From NCBI RefSeq assembly GCF_021869535.1, contig NW_026262701.1:7703501-7767500 (forward strand): a DNA stretch of 64,000 nt, given 5' to 3'. Shown here in pieces: positions 34,636 through 45,369 of this stretch. A model generated the notes under the pieces. It made no database searches and had not been told where the DNA came from. It saw nothing but the letters and a program-made list of their open reading frames with translations. The position numbers and the translations under genes were made by a program. The stretch comes from Mytilus californianus (Eukaryota > Mollusca > Bivalvia > Mytilida > Mytilidae). The stretch's first letter is position 1. Each line of letters opens with the position of its first letter.

Positions 34636-35895
34636 ACTGGTAATAAACTGCTTCGCTGAGCGCAGCTGGATACGCCCGCAGAGGTCCAACCCTGAACAGT
34701 TGGGGCAAAAATGGACACAATATTCAAGCTTGATACAGGTCTGAATTTGGATTGTAATTAAATATTTGACATATTATAGGTTTCTGAATAAATGTAGTCA
34801 AAGAACTTGAAATTGGTTATATGAATTGAATTGATATTCAATTAAAGATTTCTTTCTGTTGTGCAATACACTGTGCTGTTGCGCAATACTAGTAAATCTG
34901 TTGTCAGACTATAAACAAATAAAGTTCAATAACTTCTCAATGTTATATTAGAAATTTATAAAAAAAAACTAAAGGGAGGTTATCTTAATAGATATAAATC
35001 AGTCATCAAAGTTTACAGCTCTTCTATAAATGCATGCAAAGCAAACCTTTGATCAACTTGCTTGCTATGTTTGTTTGGATGTTTGTAAACAATAAGTAGG
35101 TAGTCTGTTTCAGTCTGTTTACTATATAATGGAATTTGATTGGACAATAAACATTAACTTCATTGCATGTCAATTTTTATTGTCCAATCAAATCCCAGTA
35201 TATATAAAACAGACTGAAACTCCGCCTACCTATTGTTTGCAAACATCCAAGCAAACATAGCAAGCAAGTTGATCAAAGGTTTGCGTTGCATGCTTTTATA
35301 GAAGAGCTGTAATGAAAACTGCTCTAAGCACTTTAAGGATATTTTCCAAAAACTTGAAAATCAACCCTTTTTTATGAATAAAATCTTGTAACACGGAAAC
35401 ATAAAATCTAAAATTTATAAAAATCAAAAGGGAGCTTACAACAATAGATATAAACAATTTACCAAAGTTTCATAAAAAATGCTGAAAGCATTTTTGAGTT
35501 ATTGTCCGAAAACTGGAAAATCCCCCTTTTTGTAACGAATAAAACCCCATAAATCAGAAACGTATAGTCTAAAATTTATAAAAATCAAAAGGGAGCTCAT
35601 GTCAATAGCATTAAACAATTCAACAAAGTTTCTTGCAAATTGGTGAAATTGTTTTTGAGTTATTGTCCGAAAACTGGAAAATCCCCCCTTTTTTAATGAA
35701 TAAAACTCCAAAATTCAGAAACGGTAAATCCCAAATTTATAAAAAACGAAAGGGAGCTCACGTCAATAGATATAAACAATTCACTAAAGTTTCATGCATA
35801 TTGGTAAAAGCGTTTTTGAGTTAATGTCTGACATGTTGACAACGGACGGACGGTCAACGGTATACCATAATACGTCCCGTAAAAGGGCGTATAAA
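34636..35895 (-). mobile_element. ATACGCCC-ended tandem-core element (- strand copy)
   Basis: Read on the - strand it starts at 35895 with a hairpin 'atacgcccttttacgggacgtat', then a (GTCCGTCC) tract and 'aacatgtcagacattaactc'. Several ~150-bp core units follow ('ttttgagttattgtccgaaa' region, 'aaagggagct'). It ends in a unique ~200-bp 3' module: 'gacaacagatttactagtat', 'ttgcgcaacagcacagtgta', 'tcaagcttgaatattgtgtc', 'ggacctctgcgggcgtatcc', 'agctgcgctcagcgaagcag'. The same modules recur at 59966-60925. Confidence 0.75.
35013..35312. mobile_element. 300-bp foldback element
   Basis: Arms of ~137 bp (35013-35151 and 35176-35312) are near-perfect inverted copies (ttacagctcttctata at one end, tatagaagagctgtaa at the other) around a ~25-bp loop. 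It splits a core unit of the surrounding element between 'catcaaagttt' and 'atgaaaactgctctaag'. No clear target duplication. Confidence 0.85.
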
Positions 35896-36174
35896 AACAC
35901 TATAATTATTTCTTATCCACTGTTTAAAAATTATATCTTACCTCTCTACTTAAAATTATAAAGATTGATATTTCAGAATCTTTCATTTTTTAAAGATACA
36001 AGTAGGAAATATATAAAAGTATACTTTCTGATTCAAAACTAATTTATTTTTACATTTAAGGGCAAATTAATCAGAATTCAGTTCTATCTTCAAATCCAAA
36101 GTGAACATAGAGCCATATCTACTGGTTCAAAATTTTATTTTGTTGCAGCAAATTTTAATATATATAGCACTTAC

Positions 36175-37601
36175 TGCATAGCCACATTACTACCATCTAT
36201 AACAATATAGCGTAATTCTCTTGGACCAGACGGGGGCTCTTTACGTTGAGGAGGGTTAACAGGAAAATGATTCCTAGCATAGTTATCAGTTGGACCTATA
36301 GGCTGCCTCTGTGTTGGAGGATAATTATTTACTGGACGAGGTGGAGAAGGTTGGATGTAAACAGGTACAGATGGCTCTTCAACATCCATTATTATACAGT
36401 CTTCCCCAGAACTACTCTCATATGGTTCTAATACACGTGTTTCATCCTCATCATTTACCCCACTGTCTTTTTCTATTGAAACAATGTTATTATTTTGACC
36501 AACTTTCTTGTTTTTCTTTCGATTTTTTTTCCTTCTGCGACTGTTCTCTCCCCTAGGTGAGTTTTGTTTTGATGGACTTTCAAATTGGTTTTTTAGAATT
36601 TTTTGACGCTCTTCATTCAACTTTTTCAGTTCATTAACAGACATTTCTCCTTCTTCTTCAGCTTTCATGTGTTTCATAAGAGTCTTCTTGTATTCTTTAG
36701 GCAAACTTCTACGACCTTGATCTCCTTCTGGTACTTGAGGTGGTGGTGGAAAAGCTGAAGACTTATTTGGAGTCCCATCTGAAATTTCCATTGGTGTCTC
36801 AGCATCTTCTGACTTTTTAGAGTCTTTTAATTGTTTCAGTATGTCAAGAAATTCACATGGAGCTGTTTTATCATCAACATACAATAAACCTTCATCTACT
36901 ATTTTTTCGGAAAATCCTGCTGATGTTCCAAAATTTCGTAAAAATTTAACCTCTTCAGTGTCATTTGATTTAGAAGATGGTTTCCGTGGTGATATAACTG
37001 TTTCTGTCAGCTGTTCTGATATATTATCTACAGGTTCTGGTTGTATATTGTCACTATCTATAACATCTTTAAGGTCATCATCACCATAGATATGAATCGG
37101 ATGAAGAGAAGTGGCGCCAGCTGACTTTTGTTTCCCACTATGGTCAAACAGTTCATTTTCATCAACATTATCACTTAATTCATTGTTTAAAGTTTTCAAA
37201 ATTGCCATTTTTACTTCTGCAGAAGTATTATGGTAATCGTCAAATTTGCATGAACCATCACTAGCATTAGACAAAGCTCTGAGAAATGTACTGTCTAATC
37301 GTTTCTCCCAATCAGAAGGAGGACCAACAGTGGCTCCTTTGTTGGTGTCATTTTCAGAATCGATAACACCATCTGTTTCTATATTTGACTGGCCAATAAT
37401 ATTTTCTAAGGAAGATATTGCAAGTGTAACTGCTAATTCTGTCCCTTTAATCAGTACTTTGTTTAAATCACCCAGTTCAATACAAGCATTGGTTTGCTTT
37501 TCAATTTCTTCTAAATTATCTTCATGTAAAAATTCTCGAGATTTATCATTAAATGGCAAATCGTATACTTCACCTGGTTGACACATTGCGATGATGTATT
37601 C
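36175..37601 (-). CDS. N4BP1/KHNYN-like protein, exon 2: KH-like region, disordered region, start of NYN domain
   Basis: Read from 37601 (acceptor TTACAG at 37602-37603) to a strong GTAAGT donor (36174-36173). With exon 1 it reads R-EYIIAMCQPGEVYDLPF. Residues 67-542 of the assembled protein. A second KH-like stretch follows at ~95-135 (EKQTNACIELGDLNKVLIKG, then TELAVTLAISSLENII). Next comes a long acidic, Ser-rich low-complexity region, a basic nuclear-localisation-like cluster near 419-433 (RRRKKNRKKNKK), and a Pro-rich segment. The exon ends in RYIVIDGSNVAM, the first strand of the NYN domain with the catalytic Asp535. N4BP1 and KHNYN are cytoplasmic/nuclear endoribonucleases that act on RNA, KHNYN as a ZAP cofactor in vertebrates; activity here is inferred. 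Confidence 0.9.
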
Positions 37602-40519
37602 CTGTAATAAATAATAATACTAATTAATTATAGTATAAAACAAGTGATACTTGAGAACTGATGATACCCCCGCCCAAATATGGATAATTTTAATAGTGTA
37701 AAAATATGCAAGTGTTCGGTAAACAGGAAGTTGTTGAGTGATGAATCTGAAAACGCATCACACGGTATAGCTCACTCATATAAACCTTGAAACCAAATTT
37801 CAGAAATCCTTGTAATGTAGTACCTGAGAAAAATGCGACGAAAAATATTCATGGGACAGACAGATGGACGGACAGACAGACACAGGTAAAACAGTATACC
37901 CCCACTTTTTTAAAGCGGGGGTATAATTAAATGTTCAAGAAATAGACTGTTGTCTATAAAATCTCAAGGATCAAGCATTTTTGCTCTATTTTTTTTTTTA
38001 AGCCATCTTTTCGGTGTATGTGTATATGGACTTAAATATCTGGCAAAGTTTCAGATTCCTTGACATGTTTTATTCATAGACCTCTTAAAGAGTATGAACA
38101 ATTGTTAGTGATGCCAGTGAAAAAATAGGGGTGATTTTACACATCTAAAACGAAATAAAAAACTGTTTCCAACTTTTACAGATTGTTGTACAGTCATACA
38201 TGTATTTGTATAAGTCAAGTTGTTGGTACCTTTAAATATCTCAGAAAAACTCATTTTTTAGCAGATAATAAAAAGAAACAGATGGGCCATGAGTGCACAT
38301 TAGAATCATTCTAAAAATAATCAAATTGATTTATACAAAAAAGGCTAAAAAAATCAAACAGATTTATGCAAAGTACTTTTAACTTTGTACATTTACACTA
38401 TAGTGATGTCTAGTCAATACACAAATAAATCATAAGGATACAATACAGCAGAAATTGTAGCAAGGGCAGATAATAAAACATCCAAACTTAACAAATCATA
38501 TTCGTCATGTTGCTAATGATAGACAGACATCCAGAATTCATGGAAATCACATTTACATTGATCAAATTGGAAACTTGAATTTGAAAGCAGTTGCAAAGGA
38601 AAAGGTATATGCTGTATATTTAAGCACATGAAATCTGTTGCACAGGCATAAAATTCAAGGCAACTGAAGACTCTACTTTTTATCATCAACACAAAGTTCC
38701 AATTTACATGTTTTTATTCAGTAATTTGTATAACATTAATGTAAGATTTGAAAAGCTGCACAACCATTTTGCATTAAAAATACACTGTCGCATAATTCAG
38801 CACCAAAAAAGGGAAGTTGAATCTCCAGCATTTAAAAAACTTTCTGTTTTAGTTACAAAATTTTGCATGGACCACCATATTTACAATTGATTGCAGATTG
38901 CTTCAAGAATATTATGTCAAAATTGCATTAAAAAAATTAACCGTAATTTCTCTCCTGAATGTATTTAAACAGGAAAGAAAATTGTCTATGGAGTTCTATT
39001 ATGAATAATTTTATGATTTCACATGGTTCAATTTTAAGTAAAACGGAATCAGCTAAATTCAGAAATATTTTAAATGAAGACAAAATTCTTACAAGTATAT
39101 CATTGTCGCTTGATAATTTTTACTGTACTTAATATATACATTTTATAGCTGGTTCTAATATTCTTCTTTCACTTTATAAACAAAGCCATAGAATATGGGC
39201 CACATGTGATTGATGACACAATTAAATTTTACAATGTCAGTTGTATTTTGAACAAAACCGTAGATCAAAATGAACATTTGTGTTGGTGTTGTTTGATAGA
39301 AAATTAACTCAATTCATGCAAATGAAAATTATAATCTGTTCATTTTTTTATTGTGGAACAGTCATGACATTTAGTATTCTATATCATTTTGGCTTCATCA
39401 AATCAAAATGGTTGCTTTTCGAACCTGTCTTATAGGCCTTTTTTGAAGTACAAAAGTTCTAAATTTTTCTATTAGAATCGAAATACATTTTATACTTTTA
39501 TGATGCCATGCTCTTTGCTTATTTTAACATAGGTAGGCATTAAATATTGTCAACTTTTTACACCTCACTTATGCTCATTATAATGATATTGAAAAATATT
39601 ATGCATACTTATGTTAAAATGGGCATAGAGCATGACATGAAAGATTTATTTCTTCATTCAAATTAATTACTTGTTTTTATTGGCATATTGCATGTATTGT
39701 TTGACTATCATACTGAATCATAGAAATCATTGCATCTAAATCAAATTTAATGTCATTACGCAGGTCAATTTCTGGCACTGTGGCATTTATTCTATTGTCA
39801 TGATTGTATATGTATCTAATGCTAATCAATATTCTTTTGTCCTCTTTAGTTTAGGTAATAATGACATTACATGTATGTATGGTTTTTATGCACCTTTTGC
39901 CCTTATTGGTCACAACACATGTCTATGCTGTTCCCTGTTGGGCAGATTGTGTCCAACCTTTAAAATATGGTATAGTAGTCCTATCAGTTACAATACCCTG
40001 TGTCCCTACTCTACCAACAGGGTTACCATTGAACACAATTACTTGTAGTGGAGCAGCCCTGAAGATATTCACTCCAGGCATATTTAAATGCATTTTAATC
40101 ATTGAGAATGTAGTATATGGAACTTTACAATATCTAATTTGATGTCAGAAAAATTATTTTTAGAAGACAATTAGCATGATTAGTACAACTTGAAAGGAAA
40201 CAACAGAAATCAATAAAATGTCATTTTGACATGGAAATTCAAGTAAATGTGAACAGTTTTTGACATTTGACTAGAAAATTGTTTAAAATGAAATAAAGTA
40301 CAAATGTATGAAGTAAATTTATTTTGACATGAACATGATGAATATGAGAGAAATTATTTATCAGGCAATTAGTTTCATAGGAAGGAACAAAGACATTTTA
40401 CATAAATAATCAATAAAGTTTACTCCATAATTGGGAGTAATGGGGTGGATACATTAGCAGACACATATATATAGTCTAGTCCCATATGCTAGGTACGAAA
40501 CAAACATGTACAGTCGTAC
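37602..40519 (-). other. Intron 1 of the N4BP1-like gene (2.9 kb)
   Basis: GT at 40519-40518 and AG at 37603-37602 (- strand). Apart from the repeat at 37663-37926 it is AT-rich DNA in which I see no gene. An open frame near 39800-40140 has no family resemblance. Confidence 0.8.
37663..37926 (+). mobile_element. Pearl-like element with gatacccccgc / gcgggggtata ends
   Basis: 264 bp with short inverted ends (gatacccccgc at 37663, gcgggggtata before 37926). A GACAGACAGATGGACGGACA tract and 'cacaggtaaaacagtatacc' lie just before the terminal hairpin 'tacccccac..gcgggggta'. It is a single-unit version of the tandem-core layout. Confidence 0.65.
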
Positions 40520-40717
40520 CCTGGCATTCATTCTATCTCTCACGTCGCCTTCTACTCGTATCCAACGTTTACTACTGGCGTCAAGTTTTGCCTCCTCTTT
40601 CAACTTAATTCGAACTTCGTGCATCCTTTCAATTTTTGATTTCGCGCGAGTGATCTGTGATACTTGTTCCGTGTCCACTATAAACTCTTCGAACAATCCT
40701 CTAGATCCACTTGCCAT
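40520..40717 (-). CDS. N4BP1/KHNYN-like protein, exon 1: start and first KH-like segment
   Basis: Starts at ATG 40717-40715 (MASGSRGLFEEFIVDTEQVS); an in-frame ATG nine bases upstream (40726) is an alternative, adding MRK. The frame continues through RIKLKEEAKLDASSKRWIRV and EGDVRDRMNAR, a KH-like pattern, to a donor CCAGG|GTACGA. Joined to exon 2 it gives AREYIIAMC, matching the 'AKEY' block that ends the first KH-like unit in the family. With this start the six exons total 2637 bases, exactly 879 codons. Confidence 0.8.
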
Positions 40718-41246
40718 CTTTCTCATATGACTATATTGAAAAATTATGTCAAGTGATGTATTATTATACCATGACTCAATATAGGAAATAGAAACTTTTT
40801 GGGAAAATTGCACAGATAATTTTAGAAAAATAATATAGCGCTCCTTTCACATTGATTCATAATTACGTCACAATGACAATGTTAAGCCAAGTTACTTAAA
40901 AACGTTCAATAGACTACACATCTGAAACAATAATATTAAAACGTTAACGAACTAAACACAAGTTTCCGGAATATATTTACAATATATGATAAGATAGAAA
41001 GCTCTATTTTGATGGTACCTCATGGGTAGTCAAGGTCGTTTAAAACCACCCTCATCACCTATTTTTATTCAGAATGTTTAAAACCACAAAACGCAATCCC
41101 TATTGAGCTGTTGTCCGAATATATATAATAGAAAATTACCTCAAACATTAAATCAGGAACATATATGTTAGAGTATACTGTTCCAAGATTAAATCATATA
41201 GCTCATGCATACAACAAATTCAAATTACATAAAAACACGTTAATTA
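40718..41246. other. Probable promoter and 5' UTR region of the N4BP1-like gene
   Basis: Lies upstream (- strand) of exon 1. No TATA box or CpG-rich block stands out, so the transcription start cannot be placed. Confidence 0.3.
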
Positions 41247-42940
41247 AGAATAGGAATAAGAATAAGAATAAGAATAAGAATAAGAATAAGAATAAGAATA
41301 AGAATAAGAATAAGAATAAGAATTTTATTAGTTTAAAATCCAAACAATAGGATTGTTACTAAATAAACAAACCAATACAAAACCAAAACAAAACAAACAA
41401 ACAGACAGACAGGCATATTAATGACAAAACGATAGACATTAAACAATACAAACATGTAGCATTGAAAAAAAAAATAAAGATTATTATTATTAAGTATTAT
41501 ACTATTTTTGACAGCATGCCTCCTCTATAAAATTATCAATTCAGATATTATGAGTATATATAACATTATAAGTTAAGCCACCAATCACACATATATATTG
41601 ACATTATAATTGTTTCTCTCATTATACATTTCACTTATATTGTTAACAATGATAAGTAAAATATCACATTCTTCATAAGAAAATATAAAATCAAATTTGT
41701 TTTCTTTACTCATTGAATTAAAACTGGGGACAATACTAGAAATTTCATTAAACATTTTGATCCTAGTTTTATTAATTTCTGTACATGTTATGATAAAATG
41801 GTATTCATCTTCCACCTCTTTATGGCATAAAGGACATATTCTATTTTCCAAGGCTGTTTTGTTGTATCTACCGCGTTCAACAGCCAGCATACTATTACTT
41901 ATTCTTATTTTGGCATAATTTTTTGTAACATTTTTATCTAAATTCAATAAAAGGTACTTTTCTAGTTCATACTTTACTTTAAATTTTCTGTAGGTTCTTA
42001 GTTTATTTCCATTTATTGAATTATCATCATTAAAGAGACAATTTTTCCAAAATATAATGTAATTTTCATTGAGCTTCTTCACGAGGGCTAAAAGTAATCG
42101 TTTTTTAGAAAAGGTACATTGATTTTCCCAAACATGAGTGAAATTCAATTTTGATAGTAGCATTTTAATTTTTGAAGCAAATCCATCATTTAACTGCTTG
42201 TTAACTTTATAAACATTATATAATAAAGATTCATTTTCATTTGAATTTAAAATATGTAACCAAAATCCTACAGAAGACTTAAGGGCCTGTATACCAATAG
42301 GGTACATTCCCAATTCAGCTAATACAGCTGTATTTACTGCCTTTGAATTAACATTAAGAAGACTTTTCGCAAATTTGATCTGGAGTTTTACTGATTCCAT
42401 TGATAAGTATTGAGATTCAAGAGTTTTGTTGTTCTTCACAATATTTAGTGACCATATCTCACTACAATACAGTAATATTGGACTAACACAAGAATTAAAA
42501 AGTTTCATATGGGAAAAAACATCCATCTTATCTGAGTAAAGGATTTTTTTAATACAAAACAATGCCTTTGAAGCTTTTTTACAGAGGAGATTTACAGCAT
42601 TAGTGAAAATTCCTGATGGCTTGAATAGTATACCTAAATATTTATATTCTGTGCAGCATTCGATTACTTCATTATTCAATACAAACTTGTCTTTAGTAAG
42701 TTTTTTACCACTTTTATTAAATATCATTGTTTTCGTCTTGTCAAGATTGACAGTCAAGTTCCATTTTTCACAATAAGTGTTTAACTTGTTTAGACAATTT
42801 TGTAAACCTTCTGAAGATTCTGATATTAATACTAAGTCATCAGCATATAAAAGACTAGACAATTTTATGTCATGTAATGTTACAGGATCACATGAGTAAG
42901 GTAGATGTTGGGTTAAATTAAAATCGATAGAATTTATTTA
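41247..42940 (-). pseudogene. 5'-truncated LINE with (AAGAAT)n 3' tail
   Basis: On the - strand the frame runs from ~42930 (SIDFNLTQHLPYSCDPVTLH, then DIKLSSLLYADDLVL) to a stop at 41585. It carries the YADD catalytic block, LNTYCEKWNLTVNLDKTKTM, YKYLGILF and FNSCVSPILLYCSEIWSLN. The C-terminal Cys/His motif is RICPLCHKEVEDEYHFIITC. The 3' UTR ends in an (ATTCTT)n tract at 41247-41326 seen as (aagaat)n on the + strand, the usual LINE tail position. The reverse transcriptase N-terminus and endonuclease are missing, so this is a dead copy. The open frame after truncation is unusually intact. Confidence 0.85.
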
Positions 42941-43640
42941 ATCAATTGCTAAAATGTAGATTTTATTAAGGATTTGTATATATATAGTAAGTTCTTACTA
43001 TACAAATCCTTGTTTTTAACATGTTTTTTTTCTTCTTCAGTTAACAGTCTTCACGCTTAACCACAAGTCCTACGGCCATGGCTTGTAAACTTTCTTTCAG
43101 GCTTGTAAAATTCTTCTTAACAAGCCAACAGAAACCAACTAAAATTTTCAAAAAATAGAGTTTCGGGCTTGTGGACTCAAACTTTTTATCGCGAAGGCTG
43201 TCAGTATGATAAAAAGTAAAGGCTAGGACTAATATATTATATAATATATTATTAGTGAACAAGCCCGTATTAGACGATAACTGGTATTTGTGTAACAGTC
43301 CCATGTATAGGTTACGAGGCATTTTTTAAGCTACATACAGGTTGTGCCAAAAATTGTAAGGTTTTCTATAGCCTGATTATACATGAAAAACACAATTTTG
43401 TGTGAAAGAAAGAAAACATAGAATATTAAGATAAAATTAGCTCTTTTGATGTGAGTTCCGGAAATAAAGAGAAAAAAATTGTTTGCATGAATATAAAGAT
43501 AACAGTATTTTGAATTTGTTTAAAAAAAAAAAAATACATGTAAACTTTGTTTGACATATAACTTGTTTATCTTTGTTTCTTCTGTTATCAAGCTTCATTT
43601 TAACAATTACTTATGAGTATTTAACTTTCACGCTGTTTGT
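42941..43640. other. Intergenic spacer with a small hairpin
   Basis: A perfect-looking short inverted repeat, aaggatttgtata...tatacaaatcctt, lies at 42968-43011. Nothing else is recognised. Confidence 0.45.
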
Positions 43641-44394
43641 GATCAGTCGCTCTGGCTTATACATATACTGCGGTGTGAGGACATCGGCCACCCTGTATGA
43701 TCAGTCGCTCTGGCATATACATATACTGCGGTGTGAGGACATCGGCCACCCTGTGTGATCAGTCGCTCTGGCATATACATATACTGCGGTGTGAGGACAT
43801 CGGCCACCCTGTGTGATCAGTCGCTCTGGCATATACATATACTGCGGTGTGAGGACATCGGCCACCCTGTCTGATCAGTCGCTCTGGCATATACATATAC
43901 TGCGGTGTTAGGACATCGGCCACCCTGTATGATCAGTCGCTCTGGCATATACATATACTGCGGTGTGAGGGCATCGGCCACCCTGTATGATCAGTCGCTC
44001 TTGCATATACATATACTGCGGTGTGAGGACATCGGCCACCCTGTATGATCAGTCGCTCTGGCATATACATTTACTGCGGTGTGAGGACATCGGCCACCCT
44101 GTATGATCAGTCGCTCTGGCATATACATATAATGCGGTGTGAGGACATCGGCCACCCTGTATGATTAGTCGCTCTGACATATACATATACTGCGGTGTGA
44201 GGACATCGGCCACCCGGTATGATCAGTCGCTCTGGCATATACATACAATGCGGTGTGAGGACATCGGCCACCCTGTATGATCAGTCGCTCTGACATATAC
44301 ATATACTGCGGTGTGAGGACATCGGCCACCCTGTATGATCAGTCGCTCTGGCATATACATATACTGCGGTGTGAGGACATCGGCCACCCTGTAT
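43641..44394. repeat. 58-bp minisatellite, 13 units
   Basis: Units start with gatcagtcgctctgg at 43641, 43699, 43757 and every 58 bp to 44337. Each continues with catatacatatactgcggtg, then tgaggacatcggccaccctg and a tat/tgt/tct trinucleotide. Units differ by one or a few substitutions and the array is strikingly homogeneous in length. Confidence 0.95.
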
Positions 44395-45052
44395 TTTTGG
44401 TGTCAAATTTACCGTCCTGTCTATTTATTTCAAATTTTTCCTATTTACCCCTAAGAATCAATTAGTTGCTCCCTTTTGTAGTTTGTTACTCTATAACAGT
44501 CATAGCGCTGAAAGTGGAATCGTTAGTTTTATATTCTTCATGTTTAATTGTTTGTTCAATTATTGTATGCCAACAACTATTCAGGGTATTTATAAACGAG
44601 GGTATGGATAGGGGGTACTTCAATTCTGTTTTCTTTAATTTTTAAGCCCATTTTCTTTATTCTTTATAAATTTTGACCATTTTTCTCTATTCTTTATATA
44701 TTCACTATTCTTTATTTTTTTGGCCCATTTTCCTCTTTTCTTTATTTTTTGGGGCCCATTATTCTCTAATCTGTAAACCTCACTCAGACACTTATACCTG
44801 TGCATTTCAAAGTTTAATATCTGATATTGTTCTTTTCTCATTCAGTGAAATACAAAACATATTGGAAACTAGCTAAAAGAAAACAGCGCCTCAATTGAGT
44901 GATTTTGAAAAAAAAACATATTTAATTTTACAAGTTAACTTTTATATTTGATCTATGACTATTGCATTCTGTCGTTCATGAAGACTACCAAAATTCCATA
45001 CAATAGGTTGTTGCCACCGTCTATGAAAGAATCTATCGTGAAATGAAGCGTA
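44395..45052. other. Intergenic, T-rich 'ttctctattctttattttt' stretch
   Basis: 44630-44790 is a low-complexity run of ttctttatttttt and 'ggcccatt' motifs. A related run occurs at 54650-54810. No gene is seen. Confidence 0.4.
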
Positions 45053-45245
45053 TTGACCATTTCATTTCATTAATCATACTATAGTAAATAAACAAAATGA
45101 AATAAATTTATGGACTATATTTTGATAAGGTTGACATAGTATCGGTTTCTGCGTCCTCTTGTCATGAGCGCAGCAACATATGCAGTCATTGATCTTTAAA
45201 CCTATAGTCGGTTGTGTATGGGTGAACCGATGTTTGTTAAGTATG
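45053..45245. repeat. ~190-bp direct repeat, left copy
   Basis: Shares 'attaatcatactatagtaaa', 'aacaaaatgaaataaattta', 'gcgtcctcttgtcatgagcg' and 'accgatgtttgttaagtatg' with 47641-47861, in the same orientation. The two copies bracket the LINE remnant between them. Confidence 0.8.
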
Positions 45246-45267
45246 ATTGATTGATTGATTCTCTTTA

Positions 45268-45355
45268 CAATCTAATTAAAATATAGAACTCGGATTTCGT
45301 CATACTGCATACGAGCAGTATAACGAAATCCGAGTTCTATATTTTAATTAGATTG
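45268..45355. mobile_element. Foldback MITE 'CAATCTAATTAAAAT' (copy 1)
   Basis: An 88-bp almost perfect palindrome starting caatctaattaaaatataga and ending with its complement. It is flanked by an exact 10-bp duplication, attctcttta, at 45258-45267 and 45356-45365. Copies 2 and 3 lie at 50758 and 53320. Confidence 0.9.
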
Positions 45356-45369
45356 ATTCTCTTTATTTC

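Larger units (their letters stand above)
34203..36174 (-). other. Intron 2 of the N4BP1-like gene (2.0 kb)
   Basis: Bounded by GTAAGT (- strand, from 36174) and AG at 34203-34204. Most of it is a tandem-core element at 34636-35895, itself split by a 300-bp foldback. 34240-34630 and 35900-36170 show nothing recognisable. Confidence 0.88.

Noticed and set aside
39800..40142. Open frames of 82-93 codons inside intron 1 of the N4BP1-like gene
   Set aside because: Hydrophobic low-complexity translations with no domain, lying antisense in an intron.
43641..44394. Evenly spaced 58-bp repeats as a CRISPR array
   Set aside because: There are no variable spacers; the whole 58-bp unit is repeated, and the DNA is clearly animal.
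44635..44876. Hydrophobic open frames (FLYSLYIHYSLFFWP-like) here and at 54641-54920
   Set aside because: They are translations of a T-rich low-complexity repeat ('ttctctattctttattttt'), not membrane proteins.
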